64,000 nucleotides of DNA. It comes from Acytostelium subglobosum LB1 (Eukaryota > Evosea > Eumycetozoa > Acytosteliales > Acytosteliaceae). Position 1 is the stretch's first letter. Each line of letters begins with the position of its first letter. The notes under the pieces are model-generated. The model worked only from the letters and a program-made list of their open reading frames with translations. It had not been told where the DNA came from and searched no databases. A program made the translations under genes and the position numbers. Of this stretch, positions 1 to 12,080 are shown piece after piece. The stretch is taken from positions 683,854 through 747,853 of the forward strand of contig NW_012236523.1 of the NCBI RefSeq assembly GCF_000787575.1, written 5' to 3'.

Positions 1-430
1 GAAGAAGAGACCACTGGCCAGGACAGTTGCGACTGTAGAGTCATTCACAAAGAAGGCTGGCTCATCACGAAGGCAGTCATTCGCAAACAATCGATCACTT
101 TCAACTCCCAACCTCCGAGGTAGCAACAGCAGGGTGTCAAAGCCACGTGGCACATCGCCATACGCTGCAAGGAAGAGAAAGATGGATCAAGCTGACGACA
201 ACGATGAAGATGGTACCACCACATCTGGTTGGTGGTCCGACCAGTCATTCGATTGGATTACAATCACTGGTGATCAGACCAACCCATTGAGGCTGAGGTT
301 CAAGCGAGTCAAGGCCACAACATCCACCACAACAACTACAACATCCACGTCCTCCACTACCTCTGCCACTGCCACTGCCGCAGACGAGGCGATTAAGTTA
401 GACACAAGCGACATCAGAGATGATTATTGA
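1..430 (+). CDS. 3' end of an unknown protein (partial)
   Basis: The frame is open from position 2 to the TGA at 428-430, so this is the C-terminal ~142 residues of a gene that begins left of the window. The visible part is basic and Ser/Arg-rich at first (KKRPLARTVATVESF, then RRQSF and SLSTPNLRG). A patch with two Trp residues follows (GWWSDQSFDW), then a Thr/Ser run and an acidic end. RRQSF looks like a basophilic kinase site, which is inference only. I recognise no domain. A GTG at 134 opens the longest start-to-stop reading inside the window, but it is not a start because the frame continues upstream of it. Confidence 0.6.
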   Translation, partial: KKRPLARTVATVESFTKKAGSSRRQSFANNRSLSTPNLRGSNSRVSKPRGTSPYAARKRKMDQADDNDEDGTTTSGWWSDQSFDWITITGDQTNPLRLRFKRVKATTSTTTTTTSTSSTTSATATAADEAIKLDTSDIRDDY

Positions 431-704
431 TGATATATTGTTATCATCATTGATCATGGCACGAGCCAATGTACCAAGCCTCCAAGCATAGCAATCATAC
501 CTCAACCAAGAATGATTGAATGAATGGGTTAATAAAGTAGCCAGACCGTCTGTACTATATAGAGAATGATGGTTAGGTGTTGTTTCTTTGTCTGGTATCG
601 GATATGTCAAATTAAGGCCCGGGACCCGACCAGGAACCTCGGTCCTAAGATATTTATCATTTTCAATCACTCTTGATCACTTCATTCATTCATCCAAACA
701 AACA

Positions 705-3700
705 ATGAAAGATAAGGATATGGATAAGGATAAGAGTAGTATTAGCAAGGTATTCCATAATCACATACTTTGCAAACTCATATTGAGTAATGTAACAAGT
801 ATACATGAAAGATGGATGAAGGTGATCAACTGGAATGATGATGATGAGGTCAATGATGTTGATCATGTAGCACTTGGATACCCTCGACATGGCATCAAGT
901 CAACGATCAAAGGTGCCACATTGATCAACATGCGATTAGACAAGATGTTGGGATACAACGCAACTCACATGTTCATCGAGACATTGAACAACATCATCAA
1001 TGACAAAGAATACCCGATAAACAGTGATCTAATATGGATGGCAATCGAATACAATAACATAACAGTGTTCATGTACTTGTTGAACAATACCAGCATGTTA
1101 TTGGATGAAACCGAGATGCCCTTAGACATGTGCAAGCATGGGAACATCGACATTCTTGAGTTCTACCTGGCTGCGACCGACTACCATCCACTCCCAACCC
1201 AAACCATCACGCGACTTCCCAAGGCAATCGACACAGGCAACATTCAATTCGTTCGACTGTTGCTCAAACATACACCATTCCGACGTGATGAGCGTGATCT
1301 AATCAATGATAAAGATGAGAAGCCAGCCAAGATCAAGTTCAAGAAAGGGCGAGGCATCACACTTGACATGCTCAGAATGTTGCACGAGGAGTTCCAATGT
1401 CTGTTCATGTTCACAAACGTCTGGTCCGCGATACTATTGCACTCGATCAAGCACAACATGACCAAGAGTGCTAATTACATCCTTGACAACATGTCCCAAG
1501 TCCATAGCAAATTGCTGATAGGGAAGTGCGCAAATCGATGCGCCAAAGCAGGCAACATCACAATCTTCCAAACACTCATCAAGACAGACATGGGCGCCAA
1601 GTATCTCGAGAAGATCAATTTATACCAGGTCATCGACTTGGCGTTGGATCATGGTCGCGAGAACTTCCTCAATTATCTGGCCCAACAACACGTTGGCAAA
1701 GGCACATTCAATCATGATACCGAGGATAGGTTACTCACGTGTTTTGTGTCCAATGGCAAAGGTAGACTCCGCGTCACTCCACGAGCAGCCATTCTCCACA
1801 ATGACTTTTTCAGCATGGATTCATTCGCCCAGAAACGAGAGGAGATAAACTTGGATATCAAGCAGTGTCAACGAATGTCCTTGTCAATGGTGCACTACAT
1901 TGCCAATATGCACTCACCACCTCTGGTATTGAGTCAAGGAACATTGAAGAACATGATGAAGGTGCCTCGATCATTCACCTCGGAAATCATATGCCTGATC
2001 TTGAGCAACGCCAACATCCAAGAAGGAATGGAAACTTTAGATATTGATCAATCCATTATGAAGATTGCAGCTGGTCGCACAACGGATATCATGGATATTC
2101 TTCACACTCGCTTCGGATTGAAGTATACAGTTGAGTCTGTGGTGGAGGCACTTGTCAAGCGACGAGCCCTGAAGACATTAGAATCAATCTTTCAACATTT
2201 GGACAAGCCATTCCTTAACCACTATCTGCTCAAGAGTGCAACAGACACATATATCAAACGACAATCATTGAGTGCGGTGGTCTTTGTCATTGATAAACTG
2301 GACGCGTCATTGAGGAATGACCCACTCATATGCATGCATGCCACACACAATCCAAACATCGATGTCTTTGAACATGTGTTCAATCTATTCACTTTGGATC
2401 AGTTGGATCATCGTCTTATCGATGAAATAATTGATGATTACGAGGTTGTCAATATTGATAAAGGTCGATTTATCAATATAATAATCAATGAAGCAATGGA
2501 TAGTGACAGGATGGATATCGTCAACATGATCCAACAAAGATATATTATGGAGAGATGTATTGGCGTCGAGTTGGATGCATCGCCAATTAAGCTCAATGAA
2601 TTGGCCAAGAACGGATCATACAAGTCATTGACCTACTTGTTCAACATGCCACCATTCACCGACTTGCCAAGGATGGACCAGTTGCGCATGATTCACAACA
2701 TCAAGAACCTTGGATATCGACATCTAATGCCTCGAATGGTCACCATTTGTAATGATCAGATCAAGGTCATCACGTTCAATGATCACCATCATGATGTCCA
2801 AATGTAAGTCTCATTCAATCAAACACAGTGATCAAGTTTACTTACAACCATTCATCATAATAGGACACAACATCAAGATGAAGACACAAGAATGCCAAAT
2901 GTTGACTCCAATTCAGAGTTGGATCATGTGATTCATTCAGTGTTCAATGATGTGAAGCTTGGCAAATTGATCATGGAACACATTGGACAAATTCACAGAT
3001 CATCACTTGGAATGAAGGAGAACAAACTGATCAAAGGTGTCAAACTTCTTGAGAATCATAGTCTGGAGGATTACATCAAGTTTGGTGCAACTGAATGGTT
3101 CCTCAAAAGTTACAACGATACATTCACACCAAACGTTGCCAATACCAATCAACACCATCACAACAATCACCTACTCGAGATTGCATTGACCACTTGCAAC
3201 AAACGAGTTGCTGAGGTACTTTTGGCCAATCCAATGATGTCGATCGAAGTTTGTGAGAGTCATCCCATCAGCTTGTCAATGGTCTCAAGGATATCATCAT
3301 GCACACATCCCGATTGGGAGTGGGCATTCGATCAGTACATCAAGCTCACAGGTCTGCAAGCCAATCTCGAAATTGAGAAAGAGGTAATGGAGAGAATCCG
3401 CCATCCATCATTCATTCGCAAACTCATTCAACTTGGTGTTCGCCTCACGCCCCTCTATCGAGAAAGTGAGTCCATTCTCCAGGAAACATGGCTCCAGGAG
3501 CCATGGGCAGTGGAGATGCTGCAATTGCTCCAGGAAGAACTCAGACTCATCAACTACAAACTCCTATCTAAACTATACCACGCAGCGGTCAGGCTCAATC
3601 TGGCACCAGTCGTCATATACATAATTAAGAATATGAGGTGGATTGCTTCTTGGACTATTGAAGAATGTTGCAAATATGGTCGAATGCAGTATTTGGAAAT

Positions 3701-5006
3701 GTTGTTGCCATCCATCAACACACACTCCTCCACTCCCATAGATTCATTTAACAGTGCTGTTGAGCATGGACACCTGGCCATTGCAAAGAAGATGCACACT
3801 TGTATCCTTGACTCCTGTAATGGTCATCACAGCTTTTTGGCCAAGTTAGCTCATGTTTTGGTAGTTGGCAACTTGGAGATGGTCAACTTCCTGCTCGACA
3901 TCAGTGCCGACATGTCATTGGACAAGGACGAGGACTCAAAACCAACTGTTGTCAACAGGATCCATCACGAGATATTGACGATTGATTTGTTGGAGCGATT
4001 GATGGCCACTCCCAACATCAAATGCCACTTTGCCATGATTATGGGACAGGCGATCAGATGTGAGTCTGGCACCAAACATGCACTGATGGACTGGTTAGAG
4101 CAACATCAGATCAATGGAAACATTCAAACAAACTTTAAGTTTGCATTGAGTGTTGCATCGAATCTTGGTGACCTGGATTCCATCCGTCGGATAATGTCAT
4201 TCGCTGCGCGTGATGGAAATGATCAAGTCAATCTCTCATTTATCAACATTATAGGATTGATGAGACATGTTGGCAAGCCCAACAGCAATGTGACCGAGCA
4301 GACAATCATTGAATATGTCACTGATGATATCAAGAAGGACTCATTATCAAAATTCTCCAAGATGATTAATGAATCAAGTAATTCATTTCCACTTGCACTC
4401 ATCAAGTTGTTCTTCACTCATCTTACCGATATGGTCGACATCGACATTGACCAACCATCGTCATCATCATCATGGGACTCTGAACAATTTAACTCAATCA
4501 TTTTCTTCTTTATTATGGTTCGAGACTTTGAATCAATCGACTACCTCTTTCAACTTGGATTGAAGTTCAACAAACAGTATATGATCAATAATTTAATGTT
4601 ATTGACATTTTGTGACGTTCCAATGATCACTCATCTCCTGGACACAGGATTTATCAGTTTGGACCATTACACTATTAATGATTTGGTCGACTGGGCATGC
4701 AAGGATGGACAACTGGACATCATCCAACTCATTCATGGACGATGCACCACTCCTTCACAACTATTAAAGTACCTTCCAACTTCCATTGCCATTCAATCCG
4801 CAACGTATCAAAATCATCACAAAGTACTCAGCTACCTGTTCGAAAGTGCTGATGGCTCTATGAGTCCTCCAACATCAGTCTTCAAGCTGGCCAACTCCAA
4901 GAGGAACACGACAACATTGCTCAAAGCCGTGCGATACATCTCCATTGTTGGCAAAGGTCATCTAAAGATCATTGGTATGTGCAATCGACTATTGAACATG
5001 CAATAG
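705..5006 (+). CDS. Two-half ankyrin-like repeat protein, copy 1
   Basis: The exons are 705-2803 and 2864-5006, giving 1413 aa. The start is the ATG at 705, after an A-rich leader. The intron of 60 nt (GTAAGT donor, ATAATAG acceptor) splits a codon as AT|G and joins two long frames that would otherwise look like two genes. Each half opens with a similar F-box-like helix block (VFHNHILCKLIL; VFNDVKLGKLIM), then a KGA-L...YNAT/FGAT block. Degenerate ankyrin-type units follow, such as CKYGRMQYLEMLL and ACKDGQLDIIQLIH. Many dictyostelid multigene families look like this. The substrate or partner is unknown, and a role as a scaffold or ubiquitin-ligase adaptor is a guess. It has a tandem paralogue 120 bp downstream and an inverted one at 19913-24483. 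Confidence 0.8.
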
Positions 5007-5126
5007 ATTGCCACATTATGAACTTCAAATCTATCGGCTTCGAAGTGCAAGACCATCAAAATATCTCTCTCACTTCATCACTTCATTCACTCACTCAAAC
5101 AATCAATACGATCAAACATATATATA

Positions 5127-8100
5127 ATGGATAAGAGTAGTATTAATAAAGTATTCCATAATCACATACTCTGTAAACTCATATTGAGTAATGTAACAAG
5201 TATACATGAAAGATGGATGAAGGTGATCAACTGGAATGATGATGATGAGGTCAATGATGTTGATCATGTTGCTGAATATGGATACCCTCGACATGGCATC
5301 AAGTCAACGATCAAAGGTGCCAGGTTGACAGAAATGCCACTCGACACGATTCTGCGATACAACGCTACAGATATGTTCATCGAGACATTGAACAACATGA
5401 TCAATGTCGAAGAATACCCGATCGTCAATGGTCTGTTAAAAAAAGCAGCCATATACAACAACACAACAGTGTTCAAGTTCTTGTTGAACAACACCGACAT
5501 GTCAATCGATGAATATAATATACCTATGAGCATATGCACAAATGGCAACATTGATATTCTTGAGAGCTACTTGGCTGCCACCGACTACCATCCACTTCCA
5601 AACAAGACTATCACGCAACTTCCCAAGGCAATCGACAAAGGAAACATTCAGTTCATTCATCTATGGCTCAAACATACACCATTCCAACGTGAAGCACGTG
5701 AGAGAAGCGAAGAGAATGTCAAGATCAAGTTCAAGAATGGGCGAGGCATCACACTTGGCATGCTCAGAATGTTGCACGAGGAGTTCCAATGTCTGTTCAT
5801 GTTCACCGACGTCTGGCCCGCAATACTGTTGCACTCGGTCAAGCACAACTTGCCAGAATGTGTTCAATACATGATTGACAATTTGCCTGATGGCTGCCGG
5901 TTGAAACAGAGCAGCGAGGCCTACGACCCCAACGTATTGTTGATGGGTAGGTGTCTCAAACGATGTGCCAAAGATGGCAACATTACAATATTCCAAATCA
6001 TCGTCAAGACAGACATGGGCGCCAAATGTCTCGAGGAAGGCCATTTCAGCGACTACGAAATCACTATGGCGCTGGATCGTGGTCGCGAGAACTTCCTCAA
6101 TCACCTCCTCCAATATCACCTTGACGATGGAACTTTGAGAAACGAGGAAAAGTTACTCTCATGTTTTATGTCAGAGGGCAAAGGCAGACTTCGCGTCACT
6201 CCAAGCGCAGCCATTCTCCACGATGACTTTGTGAGCATGGAGATATTCGCCCAGGAGCGAGTGGAGATCAACTTGAATAACAAACAATGTCGAAAAATGT
6301 CCTTGTCAATGGTGCGCTGCATTGCCAATATGCACTCACCACCTCTGGTGCTCAGCAGCCGAACATTGAAGGAGATGATGCTGGTGCCCCACCTATTCAC
6401 CTCGGACATCATGTGCCAGATCTTGAACAACGTCGACATCCCAACAAACATTGCAACAATACGCTCTATGCAATGTCTGATGAAGGTTGCAGCTGGTCAC
6501 TCAATGGATATCGCGCATATTCTCCACACTCGCTTCGGCTTGGACTATAACTTAGAGTGTGTGACGGAGGCACTGACCAACCTACGAGACCAGAAGACAT
6601 TTGAATCAATCCTCCAACATGTTTACCTATATACCAATCGAATCAAGGAGGCTGTTCACACTTACATCGAACAACAACAATCATTGAGTGCGGTGGTCTT
6701 TGTCATTGATCAGATGAACATTGTGAGGAATGACCCAGTCACGTGCAAGCATGCCACTATCAATCCAAACATCGCAGTGTTTGAACATGTGTTCAAACTG
6801 TTCACTTTGGATCAGCTGGATAAAGATGGCCATATCAATGCAATTTTCAATGAAGCAATGAATGGTGACAGGATGGACATTGTCAACATGATCCAACAAC
6901 GATGCATCTTCGAGAGAGGCAAAGGTGTAGTGTTGGATGCATCACCAATGAGACTCAAACAATTGACCTTGAAGAATTGTTTCAAGTCGTTGGCCTACTT
7001 GTTCAACCACCCTCCATTCATCGACATGCCAAAGATGGACCAGTTGCGCATGATTCACATCGTCAAGGACCTTGGATACCAGAACTTAAAGCAGCGAGTG
7101 GTAACAATTTGTCTTGATCAGATCACTTTAATATCAAAAAGTAAGTTTCATTCTATCAACCATACATAGTCCTGCTAGCTTACTCACAACCATTCATCTT
7201 AGGGTACAGCAGGAGGACGACTCAAAGACCAAACAACTTGTCAGAGCTGAACCATGTCATTCATTCAGTGTTCAGTGACGCGAAGCTTGGCAAACTGATC
7301 ATGGAGCACATTGGACATATTCACAGATCATGGGGATTGAAAGAGTACCAACTGATCAAGGGTGCCAAACTTCTTGATTATCATTGTCTGGACTATTATC
7401 TATATTTTGGTGCGACTGAATGGTTTCTCAAGGGCTACAACGACACATTCTTACCAACCATAGGCAACAACAATCAACACCATCACAATAGTGACCTACT
7501 CGAGATGGCATTGTCATTTTGCAACAAACGAGTTGCTGAGGTACTTTTGGCCAACCCCAAGATGTCGTTCAGAGTTGTTGATGAGAGGAATCCCATCAGC
7601 GCGTTCTTTGTCGCACAGCTATCAAAATGCGCTCATCCTGATTGGGAGTGGGCACTCGATCAGTACTTCAAGCTCCTGGGCCTGCCGTCCAAAACCGAAA
7701 TTGACAGAGATACTATGCAATATATACGACATCCATCATTCCTACGTAAACTCAAGTATCATGGAATTGGCCTAATGAAGTTCAATCAAGGGGATGCAAA
7801 CATGGTCACATTGATGTGGCTCGAAGAGCCCTATGCATTGGAGATGCTAGAGTTGCTCAAAGAACTCTCACTCCTCACCGATGTCAATCTCCAATCGACT
7901 CTACTTGTGGCAGCGGTCAGTCTCGGTCTGACATCGATCGTTAGATACTTAATCGACACGTACGAGAATTATATGGATATTTCAGATGCTATGGATGCAT
8001 GTTGCCAATATGGTCGATTGGAGTATTTGGAGTGGTTGTTGCCATGCAGCTTGAACAAAAGACCATCTGGCAAACAGTCATTTGGGATTGCTGTTGAGCA

Positions 8101-9353
8101 TGGTCAGCTGGCCATGGCACAGAGGATGAGCACTGTCATCACGTCCACTGGCGATCGTCATCTCAACCGATTGAGCAAGATCACCAAAGTTTTGGAAGAT
8201 GGCAACTTGCAGATGGTCAACTTCCTGCTCGACATCAGTGCCGACATGCCCAAGAACAAGGACTCAAAAACAACAGTCAACAATATCAATCCCAAGATAT
8301 TGACAATTGATTTGTTGGAGCGATTGATGGCCAATCCCAACATCAAATGCAACTTTGCACAAGTGATGGGACAGGCTATCAAATGTGAATCTGGCACCAA
8401 ACATACACTGATGGACTGGTTGGAGCATCATGAGACTAAGGGCAACATTCAAACAAACTTTNAAGTTTGCATTGAGCGTTGCATCTAATCTTGGTGACCT
8501 GGATGCCATCCAGAGGGTAAGGTCATTCGCTGCTCGTGGTGGTAAGGACCAAGTCAATCTCTCATTTGTCAACATTATTGCGTTGATGAGATTGGTTGGA
8601 AAGCCCAACAGCATTGTTACCGAGCAGACCATCATTGAATATGTCACTGATGACATCAAAAAAGACTCAATGTCAAACTTCTCCAAGTTGTTTGATTCAA
8701 GAGATACTGTTCCACTTCCACTCATCATGTTGTTCTTCACTCATCTTACCGACTTGGTCAACATGGGCATGGACATTCACAATGATCAATCACCATCGTC
8801 ATCATTATCCTGGGACTCTGAACATTTCCACTCGATCATTATTGGCATCATTTTGAGAGGTGACTTGGAATCAATCGACTACATCTTTCAACTTGGATTG
8901 AAGCACAACAAGAATTATAGGATCAATGATATCAAGAACCAATTGGATGATTGTGATGCTCCAACGCTCTCTCATCTCCTGGACAAAGGATACATCAGTT
9001 TGGACGATTATGAAATCACTTACACTCTCACTAGTTTGATCAACTCGGCATTCAGAGAAGGTCGCCTGGAAATCATCAAACTCATTCACAGTCGATGCAC
9101 CACTCCATCACAACTATCAAAGTATCTTCCATCCTCCAGTGCCATATATGAGGCATCGCATAATAATAATCACAAGATACTCAGCTATCTATTCGAAGGA
9201 GTAGATGACCCTATGGGTCCTCCATCAGTCTTCAAGAGGGCCTACTCCAAGAGGAACACGACAACATTGCTCAAAGCAGTTAGACATCACTCCATAGTCG
9301 AATATGGTAATCTTAAGATCATTGATATGTGCAATCGACTATTGATTGATTGA
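5127..9353 (+). CDS. Two-half ankyrin-like repeat protein, copy 2
   Basis: The exons are 5127-7140 and 7203-9353, about 1387 aa once the ambiguous base at 8462 is ignored. The intron of 62 nt (GTAAGT ... CATCTTAG) lies at the same place as in copy 1 and joins the halves in frame. The first half begins MDKSSINKVFHNHIL and the second carries HVIHSVFSDAKLGKLIM. The ankyrin-like units match copy 1 in order, for example CCQYGRLEYLEWLL in the second half. A 95-nt stretch near the 5' end is identical to copy 1 while flanking codons differ clearly. The frame ends inside a TTGA microsatellite. A TATATATA stretch sits just before the ATG. Confidence 0.8.
8462..8462. other. Ambiguous base that shifts the frame
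   Basis: An N lies inside CTTT-N-AAGTTTG. The paralogue at about 4131-4141 reads CTTTAAGTTTG with no extra base. Leaving the N out restores a continuous frame in copy 2, so it looks like an assembly or polishing artefact and not a mutation. Confidence 0.85.
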
Positions 9354-9364
9354 TTGATTGATTG
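9341..9364 (+). repeat. (ATTG)n microsatellite over a stop codon
   Basis: Six units of ATTG overlap the end of the copy 2 coding region and supply its TGA stop at 9351-9353. Every frame through this repeat meets TGA, so its growth would cap any protein running into it. Confidence 0.8.
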
Positions 9365-9659
9365 TTGATATGTGTATCCAAGTCAGTCACTTAATTAAAT
9401 TAATTAATTAATCAACTGTTTAATTAATTAGTTCCAAATTTGGAAAATTCCCATCAAAGGAAGTTTTGGTGTGGGTGTGTGGGCATCGATTACTTGTTCC
9501 CACTTTGAACTTCTCTCTCTCATTCTCCAACAACATTCGTCTCTCATTCACTCACTCACTAATGTTCAAATACAACATACATATACATATCATATACAAC
9601 ATACATACATACATACATATAAACTTACATAATAAAATAGAACAAAGTCAAAGAAAGTC
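9354..9659. other. Intergenic spacer
   Basis: This is the AT-rich spacer between copy 2 and the CBS-domain gene. It holds TTAATTAA-type palindromic runs at about 9391-9431 and a (CATA)n stretch at about 9590-9619, then an A-rich leader before the ATG at 9660. No gene is seen in it. Confidence 0.6.
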
Positions 9660-11407
9660 ATGAAGGACAAGTCAAGTCCAGTAATTTCCGACGATGATCC
9701 TGTTGTTGGACCAAGACAACAACAACAACAAACATTAGATGATAATACAACGAATGGAATAATACATATTGACAAGGAGAAGATTGTTAATGAGGATGCG
9801 GAGGAAGATGATGATGAGGAGAAGAATAAGGAAGGTCGTTCATCTACATATTTGCCAGAGTCCTATGCGGCATTAGACTTTTCCTCACCATTAGAGTTCA
9901 ATCCAGTATTTATTGTCAGTTCGAGATGGACACATATGTTGAATGGCGTATCTGTTCGAGAATACATGCTCTACAAGTCTTCAAAAGAGTATCATTCACA
10001 TAATAGTGCAGCAGTCCGTACTCCATCACCTGAGAAGATGGTCGTGCTCAGTGTAGACACTCAAATACTAGACTGTCAATCTGTATGTCATACCATAGAT
10101 TGAAGTTGATTGAATGGTACCTTGAACTACCCTAACACGATGACGTCACTCCATTCAAACAGATATTCAATAGCAATAATATACTCTCTGCACCTGTTGT
10201 AGAGTGTGAGGGTCCAAAAGAGAGTAGTAACAATAGCAACAGCAACAATAGTGGCAGTGGCAGTGGCAGTGGTAGTAGCAATGGCGATGAAAAGGATCAG
10301 TCCAAACAAATGGCAAGAGAGAGCGAGAGTAAATATGGTATAAGGGGCATGGTCGACATGCTTGACCTCCTCGAACTAGTGATCTCAATCACCCAGCGAC
10401 AAAGACAGATGTCACCATCCAACTTCCAGCATCATCCCAACATGCTAATCAATGGTCGCAAGAGTCCTCAATCACTATATCAACAATCAATCAAACAAGC
10501 ATTAAGTATGTGATAGTATGTCGGTCAGGACAAGTGCATGCAGTATCCCTAACACATTGTCTAGACCCACTCTCACTTAACAAGATAGATATATACGAAG
10601 ACATGTCATTGCTACGAGCAACCGAGTGTCTATTGGAACTCAAGTCTCCATTTAAAACACATCGACTACCTATATTCAACTCCAATGGTATTATTGAATG
10701 AATGAATGAATGAATGAATGATCGCCATGACATGACTAACTCAATCCATGCCTTGGCATTCCATGATACATAGATGAGATCACTGGAGTACTATCTCAAA
10801 CCGATATATTGTACATAGCACAACGTTATATTCATTTGCTCAATAGTAATGGACAGAGGAGGGCACTTGACCTTCGTATTCTCAATCCAGTGACCATTTT
10901 CCATTCGGATGCCAAGGCTTACGAAGTGTTTCAAGCACTTAACGCCAACAGAATCAATGGAATAGCGATTGTAGATCCTACCGATGGGAGCATGATCACA
11001 AGTGTAGATATAAGAGACATAAGAGTAGGTGTCATTGCGAGTGTATGACTGATTGGCGAGCCAAACTAACAACATAACACATGTACATAGAACGTGGACT
11101 TATCAGTTCCAAACTTTATGAGTATGACCATCCTTGAGTTCCTCCACGAGAGACATAATGTATGTATCACATCATCCAAGTTCAATCAATCACTCACTCA
11201 CTCACAAATCAATCCAATCAACTTACAAACATACAGGGTAACATTACCAAACCATTGACGATAACCAAGGACTCAACATTGATTGATATCATCAATATTA
11301 TGTGTGACAACAATGCACATAGAGTGTACATGAATGATGAGAAGGATGGACATCCATTGACTGTCACTCTGGTTTCCGATGTCCTCTCAATTCTTGTCAA
11401 TTGCTAA
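9660..11407 (+). CDS. Four-CBS-domain protein (AMPK gamma/SNF4-like)
   Basis: Six exons are inferred: 9660-10082, 10163-10505, 10565-10687, 10774-11024, 11091-11159 and 11237-11407. All phases agree and the product is 459 aa. The N-terminus has a Gln run and an acidic stretch. Four CBS-type units follow: one from VREYMLYKS to GMVDMLDLLELVI (interrupted by a Ser/Gly/Asn-rich loop), one ending NSNDEITGVLSQTDIL, one with INGIAIVDPTDGSMITSVDI, and one with NAHRVYMNDE...VTLVSDVL. CBS pairs bind adenine nucleotides, and four of them is the layout of AMPK gamma and of SDS23-like proteins. Which of these it is cannot be decided by eye. Intron 3 contains a (GAAT)n tract. Confidence 0.75.
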
Positions 11408-12080
11408 TCAACGTGAGGTGATGTGATTGGCGTGCTTGCGATCACAGACAATGTAATGTCAATGGACCATCGACCATTCCAACAACAGTCCTATCAAGCT
11501 TGGAGACGGAAATGATAGGTCTACCAGGCCTTTATTTTCGCTTCAAGTAACTTTTCGTGCAGAGAAGGGACGCGTTGTGATGCCTTCAAATCAAACGAAC
11601 TCGCCTTTTTGATCATTATCATTCAATCATACTTGTAAGTAATAAATAATACATAAACATATATATACTCATCTCTCATACATTCGAGTTGTTGTTGGAT
11701 GTTTGTTGTTGTTGTTATGTCTAAATGATGTACAAAAATAGATACCTTTAAGACGCGAATGCTTTTAGCAAACGCACATTGGTTAGCAAACTATGCTGCA
11801 GCTGATCATAACATAACAACATCAACATTAACAATCCAAATGAGAGATTAGAGAGATGTCGTCTCGTCAACAATCATAATACTAACTTCCTATCACTATA
11901 ACTTTACAGGCTAATCTCAAACTATCATTCACTGCCCAACTCAGTTGATTAATCAATCACAATAAATTATGTATCTTCTTAGATGTACCATTAAATACAA
12001 TGCAAATGCAATTGGTTGTTTATCGGTTTGTTTGTTGTATAGTATTCCTGGGTATGACATGACTCAGTCCTAGTCCATGT
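11408..12080. other. Spacer between convergent genes
   Basis: This is 673 nt between two 3' ends. It is AT-rich, with AATAAATAATACAT near 11641 as a possible poly(A) signal for the CBS gene and AATAAATT near 11961. A short TTG run lies near 11690-11715. I see no gene or RNA. Confidence 0.5.
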
